Shown piece by piece: positions 35,861-46,336 of a DNA stretch of 64,000 nt. A program made the position numbers and the translations under genes. The DNA comes from M3007 sp041392625 (GTDB taxonomy: Bacteria; Bacteroidota; Bacteroidia; Chitinophagales; Saprospiraceae). How positions within the stretch are numbered: position 1 is the first letter of the stretch; each line of letters starts with the position of its first letter. The notes below the pieces were generated by a model. The model worked only from the letters and a program-made list of their open reading frames with translations. It was not told where the DNA came from and made no database searches. The stretch spans positions 229,208 to 293,207 of the forward strand of contig JAWKLR010000003.1 in assembly GCA_041392625.1 (NCBI GenBank), given 5' to 3'.

Positions 35861-36417
35861 TCAATGATGGAGTTTTCTGTCTTTAATTGGGGAGGCAGGG
35901 TTGCCCTGATATATTTTATTTGGGAGGAGGCTGGAAGTAGCTACAGACCCAACAGTCAAAACAGCCTGCTCACCGACTTGCACACCAGGACAAACAATAG
36001 ATTTTGCGCAATCCATGCTCCGGCTTCAATGATTATTGGAGCAGTTATCAAATCAAAACTAGGTTTTTTGTAATCGTGATTGCCACAGAGCAACATGGCT
36101 CCTTGTGAGATGCATACATTATCGCCAATTACAACCTGATCAAGATTGTCAATCCAAGCCCCTTCTCCGATCCAGACATGATTTCCGATTTCTAATTTCC
36201 AGGGGTATTTAAAAGACACCCCCGGTTTGACAATGAGCCCGTTCCCAATTTTCGCCCCAAATACCTTTAGCAGGAACCATTTTAACCTGTAGAATGGAAA
36301 TAGGTAAGATTTGAAAATGAGGGCATTGCAGGCATACCACAAACCACGAGTCAGCACATTGCGACCAGGGTCATATTCTGGATTCGAAAAGGACGAAAGG
36401 TCTACCTTCTCCTTCAT
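35861..36417 (-). pseudogene. WcaF-type acetyltransferase, one frameshift near 36005
   Basis: From ATG 36417 the frame reads VDLSSFSNPEYDPGRN, RGLWYACNALIFKSYLFPFY, KIGNGLIVKPGVSFKYPWKL, IGNHVWIGEGAWIDNLDQV and QGAMLLCGNHDYKKPSFD (active His in GNHDY). It breaks near GAWIAQN and stops at 35956. In the neighbouring frame the expected ending follows: KSIVCPGVQVGEQAVLTVGS, NKIYQGNPASPIKD, with stop TGA at 35861, 6 bases before the next gene. One base is missing in or beside the GCGCAAAATC run (557 bases, two over a multiple of three). Repaired length is 185 residues, normal for WcaF-type colanic acid O-acetyltransferases. Confidence 0.8.
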
Positions 36418-37571
36418 GAAAACATCTTTTGATATCCTTGAACCAACTCAGGATCGTTAACATACTCATCCGCAAATTGCCAGGCTCTCTTCGCATATAA
36501 GTCAAATGCTTCCTGATCCATTACGGCAAATGTTTCAATTGCCTGTGTAAATGCATCAATGTTATTCAAAGGCAATGATAAGCCGATGCCCTTTTCTTCC
36601 AGGTTTGTCCAGGGAGTTTGGTCGCTGATAAGTACGGGGCGGCCTGCAAGAAAGGATTCAAAAATGGAATGTCCGAAGTTCTCTCCGCTGGTTAGGAGTG
36701 CAAACAAATGATTTTGTGTCATTAGATTATGCACCTTATCATGTGGTATCTCTTTAGGGGACGAAACAGAAATATTATCGGGCAATGTATTGATAACTGG
36801 GAGACATTTTTGTTCCCAGTATTGACTATCTTCTATTACCCCATAGATATTGAGATGAATACTGTACTTACTTTGTATATTACTCAATACTTGCAATAGC
36901 AAATGAAGGTTTTTGATCGGGTGAATACGCGCAAGGAATATGATTTTGATCTGGTTCTTTTTCTTGACTATTTCCGTAAAAGGACCTTGCTTCATTTGCG
37001 GCAGGTTTGGTACAAGAGTAATCTGCTTTTCCCTGACGCCAAGTTGTATTCGAATGTCCTTTTCCTCCTGTTGGTCAGTTGCGTGAAAATGGACCATTCG
37101 GAATAGTGCAATTAGCCTGGCTATAGATAGAAATAACTTCTTTTTGTTTGACTTAAACTGTAAGGCAGAACTCCTGAGCATACCCCTGGGTGCGAGCACA
37201 ACCTTTGGGAGGTGAAGCAATTTCAGTTTGTACAATAGCAGGGGGTAAATAGTAAATTTCCAGGAGAACATGCTATTGAGGTATAGGATATCTGGCCCAA
37301 CAAATTTTATAAGCTTTTTTAATGCCTGGAGTTTCTCTACTTGGGTATCCACGTAACAGACTTGTATGCGTTCATCAAACTGTGTCCATTGCATAGGCTG
37401 AATAGTAGGGTAGGGGCTGCTCTTTCCAAAGTCTCTATTGCCTGTAAGCACGAATACGTCATACGAATTCTGCAACGCAATGGTAAGGTTCACACAGGAT
37501 CGAATGGGCCCACCTGCGCGGTAGCCAGGGTAGAACCAATCAGTTAGGATGAGGAGTTTAGGGTTTGGCAA
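36414..37571 (-). CDS. Glycosyltransferase family 4
   Basis: 385 residues, GT-B fold. N-terminal domain: LLILTDWFYPGYRAGGPIRS (donor-loop start), SYDVFVLTGNRDFG, PKVVLAPRGMLRSSAL, FHATDQQEEKDI. C-terminal domain: IKIIFLARIHPIKNLHLLLQ, LNIYGVIEDSQYW, SPKEIPHDKVHNLMT, and the GT4 ExxxxxxxE motif SGENFGHSIFESFLAGRPVL. The frame is intact, unlike most glycosyltransferases upstream. It overlaps the acetyltransferase start by four bases (ATGA). It probably adds a sugar to the repeat unit; donor and linkage are not predictable. Confidence 0.9.
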   Translation of the reverse strand: MPNPKLLILTDWFYPGYRAGGPIRSCVNLTIALQNSYDVFVLTGNRDFGKSSPYPTIQPMQWTQFDERIQVCYVDTQVEKLQALKKLIKFVGPDILYLNSMFSWKFTIYPLLLYKLKLLHLPKVVLAPRGMLRSSALQFKSNKKKLFLSIARLIALFRMVHFHATDQQEEKDIRIQLGVREKQITLVPNLPQMKQGPFTEIVKKKNQIKIIFLARIHPIKNLHLLLQVLSNIQSKYSIHLNIYGVIEDSQYWEQKCLPVINTLPDNISVSSPKEIPHDKVHNLMTQNHLFALLTSGENFGHSIFESFLAGRPVLISDQTPWTNLEEKGIGLSLPLNNIDAFTQAIETFAVMDQEAFDLYAKRAWQFADEYVNDPELVQGYQKMFS

Positions 37572-37580
37572 GTGAGAGTT

Positions 37581-38695
37581 CTAATTTAGCCATGGAGGAG
37601 GATTATGGGCCTCATCTTTGTTAAGTAGAGCAAACAAGGTTGTATAAAAGTACTTTGCCACAACCTGTGGTGAAATACAATCGGACCATTTAATAATTTG
37701 TTCTCTTATTTCTAATGGGACAAACCCTTGATTAATTCTTTTAGATAATATTTGAGCAAGATGGGTTATGTTTTCAGAATTGAATACATCACCATTAAGT
37801 TCATTAATAAGATCTGATGCCCCAGCCATATTGCTACATACTACAGGGGTACCAACCATTAATGATTCATTGACTATTGCTCCCCAACCATCAAATCTTG
37901 ATGGGAGTATTACTAAATCTGATTTTGAAAGATTAGACCTTAGTTCTGAATTAGATATATGTGTTTATTGTAATGACATGTTCTAATTGGTGTGTTTTAA
38001 TTAAATTAATAAGGATAACTTACTTGGGCCATTCCAAATATTGCTAATTGAAATGGAACATGGGTTGTCGAATATTTCACGATGTTCGCAATTGCCTTAA
38101 TTAATACATCAACTCCTTTGCGATAAATAAGCTGACCGGCATAGACTATTTGGAAATGTTTTTTATCAGACTCAAACGGTTTAGGTACTGCGTTGTTTAT
38201 TACAGAGTAACACAACATAGCCATTTGAGTTGGGAAAAAACCAGACCCTAAGTACCATCTGTAGCCTGATGTTCCGATGCAAAACAGAGCATTGATATTA
38301 TGTATATATTTTTTATAATACAAACTCTTTACCAGGTTCTTAATATGACCTTTAATTCCTGTCACATCTGATGCTTCTGCAATAATGGCAATTTTTAATT
38401 CCATTTTTATTGCTGATCGCAAACTTGTTTTTACCAAATTGCAAGTGGAAAACCCTGAAAAAATATTAATTCCATTCTCTTTAGTCTTAGCCAAGTGAAC
38501 ATCTATATCATGTATTGAAGGGGCTATGATAAACTTTTGGCCTTCAATAGGAAGCCAGCCCATTTCTTTTCTATCATTCCTAATATTTACTTCACTTATG
38601 ATTGTAAGATCTAAGTCCGAATAACTCTTTTCGAGCATTGATACTATTGGAATCAAATGGGGGCTAATACTATTCAACCAAAAAACTACCTTCAT
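37581..38695 (-). pseudogene. Glycosyltransferase family 4, frameshifted in the middle
   Basis: The start ATG at 38695 overlaps the Wzy stop as ATGA. The first 230 codons (38006-38695) give the N-terminal domain (VVFWLNSISPHLIPIVSML, FSGFSTCNLVKTSL) and the start of the C-terminal domain (FQIVYAGQLIYRKGVDVLI, QLAIFGMAQ). The rest lies in another frame: SELRSNLSKSDLVILPSRFD, GWGAIVNESLMVGTPVVCSN, MAGASDLINELNGDVF to the stop at 37581. About 100 bases (37900-38010) contain two or more indels. If repaired the protein has some 370 residues. The locus position says it extends the repeat unit. Confidence 0.78.
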
Positions 38696-39912
38696 TTTAA
38701 CCTGATAAATTTCATCTTGATTTTGAACCCAAGAAACCTCATACTGAAATAGTAGGCGAATAGGAAACCACACAAGTATGCAAAACTTGAAAGTAAATCA
38801 CCTCGATAGTTAAATAGGCTGATAGAGAAAAGTCCCCCAAATCCTAGAAGTAACAAATTGAATTCTAGGCTTTTATTGTTGAAATTAAGCCTGAAAAACT
38901 TATCAAAAAGTGAAGAGTAGAATCCTACAAATAAACTACCTAAGATTATCCCCAAATTTCCAAAAGCAAAATAAAACTCACCTGCAAGTGGAAATGATAG
39001 ATTTGCATTATAAATAAACAAACCCTTCCGTCTAGTGTAGTTTTGAACAAGATAGGCTCCTGTACCAATAGGTTTGGTAGGCCAAACACTCCTTGGAACG
39101 AAAAAAAGAATAGCTCCTAGGATATTTTTGCCCATTGAAGTCCCATTGTCTTCAACATATGAAACACCAATAGTCATTAATTCAAAGGCGTCAAAGTTGC
39201 CTGAGAATATTTGTTCGGACTGAACGGTCCTTAAAGAAACCTGATCGAAGTTTTTTTCTCTAAACTGGTTTAGCCAGAATACCGTAAGTAGCCCAATAGC
39301 AAAATAAGGTAACAAGCGATAACCAGTCCTTTCTGGCTTGTATTGAAAAACTAAGTAAAATAGAAACAGAACAGATAAAGCATAGAATCGTGAATTTCCT
39401 GTTGGGAAATTTAATAATACCCCAATCAATCCCATGGACAATAGAACATACTTTGTCCATCTAGTCTTTTGAAAATAATTATATCGATAAAGGATGTAAG
39501 AAACAAAAAATATTAGCAGAGTGAAAGGTTTGAGTCCGCGTACTACAATTAGATGAATTGATTTTGTAGAAAATAACTCCCAGAATATTTCATCAGCGGA
39601 ATTCCTAATTAATAAAGGTTCGATTCCGTATCTAGCAACAACTCCTATGATAATTGGGGAAATAAGGGCTAAATATAATATTAGTCTTTTTCTAACATTG
39701 ATTTTCTTGGAAAGGACACTTATTTGAAGATCCCTGTATTTCGTGAAAAAGTTGTAAGAAATTGCATAGGTAATACTCCAAAGTGTAATGACTAGTTGAG
39801 TTTTGATCAATAAATCATTAAATCGAAATTGTGAAATAAACAGAAACTTATTGCTCTCATATTGTAATATTGGAACAATAAAAAAGAACATGAAGCAAAA
39901 AATCCAGTGCAT
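38692..39912 (-). CDS. Wzy-type oligosaccharide repeat-unit polymerase
   Basis: 406 residues with about ten transmembrane helices and a long periplasmic loop (NFPTGNSRFYAL, FREKNFDQVSLRTVQSEQIF, FFVPRSVWPTKPIGTG, LSFPLAGEFYFAFGNLGIIL), the layout of O-antigen/EPS polymerases. The Met at 39912 is inside a helix. The same frame stays open without an ATG to about 40080 with hydrophobic sense (FYLILSKYPFHIICSINGAF, FCYNIFSVLSRQ), and an ATG at 40088 is in a different frame. The true start is therefore upstream, with an indel near 40030-40070. The enzyme joins lipid-linked repeats in the periplasm. Its stop overlaps the next start. Confidence 0.85.
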   Translation of the reverse strand: MHWIFCFMFFFIVPILQYESNKFLFISQFRFNDLLIKTQLVITLWSITYAISYNFFTKYRDLQISVLSKKINVRKRLILYLALISPIIIGVVARYGIEPLLIRNSADEIFWELFSTKSIHLIVVRGLKPFTLLIFFVSYILYRYNYFQKTRWTKYVLLSMGLIGVLLNFPTGNSRFYALSVLFLFYLVFQYKPERTGYRLLPYFAIGLLTVFWLNQFREKNFDQVSLRTVQSEQIFSGNFDAFELMTIGVSYVEDNGTSMGKNILGAILFFVPRSVWPTKPIGTGAYLVQNYTRRKGLFIYNANLSFPLAGEFYFAFGNLGIILGSLFVGFYSSLFDKFFRLNFNNKSLEFNLLLLGFGGLFSISLFNYRGDLLSSFAYLCGFLFAYYFSMRFLGFKIKMKFIRLK

Positions 39913-40329
39913 TAAAGCTAGAGATATTTTTTGCCTACTTAAAACGCTAAAAATATTGTAGCAAAAAAAAGCGCCATTTATTGAGCATATTATATGAAAT
40001 GGGTATTTACTCAGAATTAAATAGAAATATTGCTGGTTGTTATCGATATGCCAATAAAAAATAGTGTATTGACTGCTTTACTATCCATTTGATTCCGTTG
40101 AAATCAAATCGTCAAAAAAAGAAATCATTGTTTTAGTGGAGATTCTTTGAATCGTATTCATTTAAATAATTCGAATTACGTTCTTTTAATTGCTATGTTA
40201 GATAATTTATTTTTATTTCTTGAACAATGCTTTCTTGTTCAGTTATCAAATTATCAAATACTACAGTTGACATGACCTTATGTTTTCATGACCGTCGCCA
40301 AATTACTTTTGTTGGCTGAATTTACACTA

Positions 40330-41330
40330 AGAATAGGCTTATCTAATGAAAGGTAAGAGAATAACTTTGAAGGCAGTACCAATCACTATGAATTGACCCA
40401 GGTAGGAAAATAATATCGCTGGAAACCGGCTTTTCCAATTGACTCAAAATAAGGTAGTCTATCTGTTTGCTCAAATACCTGACTCCACTCTGTTTTGATC
40501 AATCAATGAATCAATTTTGAAACTCCAGCACCCTTTGGGGCCTTTCTTCAGTACCCATAGTTCTACCCCATGATTTTTAAAAAATCAGGGTCTGAATCAA
40601 ATAGCCTTCATCAATATGTAGAATAAACTCATGAAAATTTGAACCATATAATCTGCTATTGCTCCTACATAGCAAATTGTAATCTTGTCTGATGTTTCTA
40701 GTCCTACATTGCTGTAAACAGACTGGCTGTTCTATATCTTTCTGATGAACACCAAACGGTATAGTAATTGAATTGAAATTACTAATATTTTGATATCGCT
40801 CCTTAAGTTGAAGCAAATATGAATTAGATACTGAAACAAGGCCCAAGGAGCTTTTCTAATGACAAAGGGTTCGGCCCATTTATTGATTTGATGTGTTATT
40901 TTGATTTAACTCCATTTAGTTTTAAATTATTTTGTCTTTTAGCCATGGGTCATGTATGTCAATAATATATGGGATGTTAAGAAGTAGTTTAATTAAAGGC
41001 CTAAGAGAGTAATGTAATATGCTCTTGTTGAAAAGAATATTAAATCGGGTTTGTTTTTAATTGATTGGAAGATGCATTGAAATAGAATAAAAAGGAAAAT
41101 ACGAAATTTCAAAATTTCCAAAGTTGAATGCTCTAGTTAGTTTATACTTCTGGGATACCTAAAGGTGCTTAAATTCTTCAATGTCCATGGATAAGTATTT
41201 GCTAACAAGGGATCAGACTCAGACTCTACATATTTCTTTTACACTGTTAGTAGGTTCCAAACCATAAATTTTATAGAATCCAATACTTTTGTACTCGATG
41301 CATGTCTGAGTGTAGCAGAACTAGGCGATA
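40330..41330 (-). pseudogene. Glycosyltransferase (GT-B, family 4-like), heavily frameshifted
   Basis: No long frame exists, but conserved motifs appear in order on the minus strand. In the region 40960-41100: KPDLIFFSTRAYYITLLG, then NIPYIIDIHDPWLKDK (the DxxDPW motif of a Bacteroidota GT4 group). In 40780-40860: NKWAEPFVIRKA and GLVSVSNSYLLQLKERYQ, then SITIPFGV. In 40600-40690: ITICYVGAIADYMVQIF. Frame changes occur between nearly every pair of motifs. The limits are approximate: the N-terminal 60 residues and the last 100 cannot be placed surely. AT-rich like its neighbours. Confidence 0.6.
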
Positions 41331-41339
41331 TAATTCTTA

Positions 41340-42575
41340 ACTTTTTCAATGTTGTATAAGCCTGTTCCAAATTTAAAGTTTTATGCCTTCTATTTCAGTA
41401 CATATTTTTTGCTTCATCGAATCACTTGTTTGGCGGTCTTATTTGAGAGATATTCTGGACTAAATTTATTAAAGGTGGACTCAATTTGCATGTTGTGTTT
41501 AACTAGGACGGGTTTAAAGCCAACTAGGAAATTGTTCTCTGAACTTTATTTGAGCAGTGACCCTAGCGAGAATATATGGACCCTTTGCCACCAAATAAGT
41601 CCATATTTTATTAGTTAAACAAATCCGTCTATTCTCATCTCTGTTATTTGGTTCTAGTGCTAATCCAATATCAAAATCGGAGAGCGTTTGTGAAGATTAT
41701 GGGAAGTAATGGTTCATGATAAAAGATACTTTTATTCCTTTTGATATATTTTGCAAAAAGTGAGTTATAAAGTTTCCCAATAGATGAATCTTTATTGGAA
41801 TATTTAATGAATGGGATGCCTTAATAAACTGCTCAAGTCCTCTATGAAAACTTATGTTTTGAGAATACCATACAAATTTAATTGGTCTTTCTTGGTCATA
41901 TTTCTTGGCAATGCAAACTCATTTTTTGATAAAATGGGTTATTCCTACAATTGTAAAGTGAAAGCTAATTTAGATGTATTTACCTCTTGAATGAGTCGTT
42001 CCATAATCATCGGAGAAGCAAATGATATATATGAAACAGAGGATAGGAGCGTAGAGAAAACTTGGTGGACCCTTCTAACTTCAACTTCTCTTTTGTTAAA
42101 GTAATATGACTCACCAGGATGAAAATCTTCGACGTCAAATCCGACAGGAATATTAAAGGTTTTACCAAAAAAGACACTTGGATGAAGTGCTCCCAAATTG
42201 TGTGCAATAATTAGATCAGGAGAAGCCTTTTTGATAAATCTAAATCCAATGAAAAAGATTAATATACTTCTTTTGTCAATTGCCCATGAATTAACTAAAG
42301 AATTGTTATTAAAAATATATGAAAAAAACTGAAATGTTTTTTGGATTATAGAGCTAATAATCCATGGGATAAAGGCTTCCTTAGTAATTGTTATGTATTT
42401 GGCTTTTATATTTGAGGTTTTCTAATAGTTTAATTTCTGTACGATCACTCCACCCACCAATGTTAAATGCTATCAGTGAAACTGTAAAACCCTTTTTTAG
42501 AGCAAGTTGAATTTCTTTAAGTGCTCTCGGGTTTGTGCTGAGGTTAGATGTTATTTATAAACAGTATATTTCTAC
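41340..42575 (-). pseudogene. Glycosyltransferase (GT-B), heavily frameshifted
   Basis: Reading the minus strand from about 42575: TSNLSTNPRALKEIQLALKK (N-terminal donor loop), GFTVSLIAFNIGGWSDRT, IAHNLGALHPSVFFGK, NIPVGFDVEDFHPGES (41945-42250), VSYISFASPMIMERLIQE. Then 41740-41900 gives RPIKFVWYSQNISFHRGLEQ and FIKASHSLNIPIKIHLLGN. 41560-41690 gives SDFDIGLALEPNNRDENRRI and CLTNKIWTYLVA. These are the ordered motifs of a Bacteroidota glycosyltransferase group with D-x-EDFH and FVW-x-SQ-x-I-x-RGLE signatures. At least four indels interrupt it. Repaired length would be about 400 residues. Confidence 0.68.
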
Positions 42576-42599
42576 TCAAATGTTGACACCTTCTGTTTT

Positions 42600-43747
42600 G
42601 AAAATTAATTCCAGATCATCACTCGGTTTTCATATGTGTTTTTTAGTGCAAACTCTGATCTTTTTTTTGAAAATATTTTTGAATTGTAGTAATCAGTGAG
42701 TTGATTACAGTATCAAATGTTTCAATAAATTCTTTATTTGAATAACATTGTAATAATAAATCAGAGTTGGATTTATAGTGGCAATTGACTTGATGCTGAC
42801 CACTTTTCCCGAAGAAAGGTATTCAAAGGACTTTATGTGTATTATGAAGCATGTAAGTTTCTGATGACTTATAACAAATTATGAATATGTCTTTTTTATA
42901 GAAGTTTGCTAAGTGTTCTTGCGTTTGTATTCCATTTAAAAATACATTACTTTTTGTTTTTGATGGCATTAATGAATTTTATAGAGAGTTTGCTGAAGCA
43001 GATTGGTTGGTTCAAAATGACCAAAAAAGTGAAATTCTATTTTTGGGTGTTTTTCAATTAATTCAATAATTAAAATTACCTTGGTTAAGTACTTCAATTA
43101 ATAAGTTTCAGAATATCAACTTTATTATTCCATCAACTTTGGTATTGATTCCATTCGATATAGTATATAAGGCGAGGCTTCTAAAAGAACTACTAATTCC
43201 ATGATTAAGTAGAACTTTTCTGGTATTCGTATAGGAATAGCCTCTAAGGATTCTCTCAGATACAGAAATAATTAAATCAATTCTTTTATTTGCTGGAATT
43301 CTGGTAGGGCTATGGTCTACCGGGTGAAATATGTTGACGTGAGATTTAAAGATTTTATAAGATCTATAAAAATGGCTACAGTCGAAGTCCCAAAAGGATA
43401 TCAATGTTAATGTTATGTTTTTTAAAAATCCTTGATGTTGAAGGTTGACTAAGAAATAAAAAATTGACTTTAAGTGGAATTTTGTTATGTATGGGATAGG
43501 GACAGAGTAGGTTATTGTTTTCAAATTTTTAATTCCGCTAATTTTGACTTGTAAATTGGACGCCCATCTTTTTAGAAATGGGATTTAAAATACACCCTGA
43601 TTTCACTCTCTTTGCCAGTTCTATCGCATAGTGGTGCTTCGAGATATACATTTCCTCCATGGCTGCGGTGAAAATAATTAGTATGACTTTTTTACGCAAA
43701 ATATAGCATGTTTTAGGCTGGCTGTTTGAAATTTTGGTTAATTTCAA
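42600..43747 (-). pseudogene. Glycosyltransferase family 1/4, frameshifted
   Basis: The N-terminus is in the frame 43538-43747 (VILIIFTAAMEEMYISKHHY, AIELAKR), the M/W-x-x-MYISKHHYA start of a Bacteroidota glycosyltransferase group. After a frame change, 43108-43524 gives LISFWDFDCSHFYRSY, IFHPVDHSPTRIPANK, RIDLIISVSERILRGYSY and KVLLNHGISSSF. These are the usual HxxDH, VSE and NHG motifs before the hinge. The C-terminal domain should lie in 42600-43100, where I see only scattered sense. Both limits are approximate. Confidence 0.6.
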
Positions 43748-43841
43748 AGATTTTGATAGGCTCCTTTGTTAACTGAATATGATTAAATGCTTCCTTAGTT
43801 GGATTAAGACAAACCCCTTTTCTGAAACTAAATATACTCCT

Positions 43842-45040
43842 TTAGTTGTCTTCATAATGCTTGATGCAAGAAACTTCTTTATTTTCACCTAAGAATCTTT
43901 TTTGCCCAAACTTACTTATACACTCTTCCAAGAGTCTGGTAGCAGGAAAGTTTTTAATATTTGCACTTAACCAAGAAATCGCATCTGCAATCTCTTTGGG
44001 TGTACTATCATTAGGTAGAGAATACCATTCTGTTCGTTTATCATATCTTGTACTCCACCAGAATTAGTTGAAATTACGGGAGTACCTGAGGCACAAGGCT
44101 TCAATAATAGTGATACCAAAAGGTTTCAAACTTACTAGTAGAAATAATAACGGAACTTGAGTCAATAATGTGTAACATATTTGTTTTATATCCATGAAAT
44201 GTAACGTGATTTACAATTCTGGTTGTTTTTACTAATCTTCTAGTACTCCCTTAGGGCCCATCACCAACAATATTCAACTGGTATTTCTGACCCTTTTCAA
44301 CCAAAATTTTTATTGCTTTGATCGCTAAGTCAAATCTTTTTCCAATTACTAAATTTCCAATTGTGGTGATTGTAAATACGTTAGGTGGAGGACTACTGCT
44401 TTGTTTTCAAAGAAGTTTGACTCAAGGACATTTGGTAAGTCTATGTTCCGAGATTGTAACCGGTACAATGAAATCATTTTTTGTTTTTGAAATTGGCTGA
44501 CAAAAAAGCACTTTGATCCACTACTCAAAATCTGCTCAACATATTCTTTCTTTATTATATTGAGATGTACAGACCTTGTGATTAAGCCACTATAATGTTC
44601 GGTTATAACATATGGGATTTTAAACTTTTTTAGATAGAAATTTAGAAACAACTCCTCCCCAACCAAGAATGTGCATGAATAATGTCAGGTTTTCCATGCT
44701 CCGAAAATATAATTCTTAAATACTTTGTAAGAAAGCCAACATAGATATGTAATATTTATCTTCAAAAACTTCGGAATAGTTGATCTGCAGTTCAAAATAT
44801 ATGTCGGGATACCGTTGTCAATATATTTTACAAATGTCTGATTGTGAGAACTTGATTCATCCTTTCTTTGAAACTACGAGTCTTATATTAGGATTAAACA
44901 CCCCCAATTTTAAACCCATCTGAAGAATTCTCGCCTGATCTTCAAAAAAAACTCCATTAAAAGGGAGGGTTAGATTCTGTTTTATACCATGATGGAATTA
45001 ATAAAATAATAGAAATTTTTGATTTAATTAGGTTGAGTCA
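43842..45040 (-). pseudogene. Glycosyltransferase family 4, frameshifted
   Basis: Motifs in order on the minus strand: IILLIPSWYKTESNPPF and NGVFFEDQARILQMGLKLG (44880-45040), then 44349-44666 with IPYVITEHYSGLITRSVHLN, CFFVSQFQKQKMISLY and DLPNVLESNFFENK. Near 44260 comes LNIVGDGP. 43842-44100 gives FGITIIEALA, SGTPVISTNSGGVQDMINEQ and NGILYLPNDSTPKEIADAIS, with stop TAA at 43842. This is a complete GT4 enzyme in content (N-domain, EHY, VGDGP, E-x7-E region) with at least five indels. Repaired length is near 390 residues. Confidence 0.7.
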
Positions 45041-45288
45041 AATTGTTTTTTGAAAGGCTATATGTATAAATTATTTAGAAGGTAAATGATGATAAAGTTA
45101 CCGAGTAGGATATTAGCCCAATTTCTATTGAGTTAAAATATTTAAAGGTTAAAAGTAAAAAACACAAAAGGAACTAACTTTGTGTGCCAGAGAGGGATAC
45201 GTAAAAATTAATTTTTTTGTTTTTTAAATAAAAATATAAAAAGATAAAACTAATGGAAACTGAATGAATCTAAGAAAGTAAATCCCAC

Positions 45289-46315
45289 TTAGAATCTGTA
45301 CCAAAAGTGCCAGCATCTCTCCATTTTTCTCCAAAAAAAATGCAAAAGGTGTGGGCCAAATATTACAATGATCAAAAATGGTACTATAGAAATTAGGGTT
45401 AATGTTTTAAGTGTTTTTAGGTAAATACCCCTACAACTTCGAATTGAAACAGATCTTCTGTAGCCTTTTTTGGCGAAATACTTCAGAGACGGCATTTGAG
45501 ACTAATGTAATTGGCAAGCCTAATATTCTTACACATAAACTATATAACCCAACCATTGCTGGCCCAAAAAAGTAACTAATTAGAAATGTAGGGGTTGATT
45601 GTTTAGTCTGATGACAAATTCAGACGGTACCGTATACCGCGGAAAATCAACATGCTTTTCGCCAATACTTTAACCGTACTAAAATCAGGGTTGAGAAGCC
45701 AAGTAGTTAGCGTTTGCTGAGTTAAGGTGCCAAGGTAAACTGCCGGGATGATTTGGCTGACGAAATAGCCCGCGAATAAGCCGCCTACATGATGGTAAAG
45801 GAGGCAGGAAGCGGAACACGTGGGGACCGGATAGCTGTCAAAATAGAGTTCCAGGTCATGAGCAGTATTCCTTTTTCGGTTGGCCCAAAAACGAAAAATT
45901 TGTTTAACCATAAAAAATGGAAATTGGAAGTAACAAGAGCCAGGGTAATGGCCGGATTGTTGAGCCAGTGTCCAAGTGAAGTGCCGAGCAGCAAAACTCC
46001 AATCAGGGTGAAAATGGCTAAAATTATATTGGCAATCCGTATCAGCCACATGATTTGCAAAGCGTTGGAATCTTCCTTTTCCAACAAGATTGCTTGTCCG
46101 TATTGTAAGGTCGAAAATGTGCCCAATACGCCTGCTACAGCCATATACACCCCCAGGGTCCCATAATCTTCCTTTTCATATATTCGGTATAAAATCGGGG
46201 CAGTGAGCAGCGAAATGGCCTGGGCGGCTGCAGTACCGGAAATGAGTTTGGTGGCATTCCGAACAAACTCGGAGGACCACAGCCGGTTAAACAGATCAGA
46301 CAGTCTGGTTTTCAT
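45289..46315 (-). pseudogene. Wzx-type polysaccharide flippase, frameshifted, C-terminus unresolved
   Basis: From ATG 46315: ATKLISGTAAAQAISLLTAP, ILYRIYEKEDYGTLGVYMAV, and helices to ALVTSNFHFLWLNKFF (45785-46315). After one frameshift, 45603-46049 gives HHVGGLFAGYFVSQIIPAVY. After another, FFGPAMVGLYSLCVRILGLP leads into ITLVSNAVSEVF and YLKTLKTLTLISIVPFLIIV (45289-45600). Remnant sense (GIYFLRFIQFPLVLS) continues to about 45240, so the last third is lost or too broken to read. The protein would flip lipid-linked repeat units across the inner membrane. It lies 21 bases downstream of wzc. Confidence 0.78.
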
Positions 46316-46336
46316 ACCGATTCTGTCGTGAACCCC

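Noticed and set aside
35956..36020. Programmed frameshift in the acetyltransferase
   Set aside because: The A-run is short (AAAA), and a shift is not backed by a downstream structure; many other random indels in the window make error or mutation simpler.
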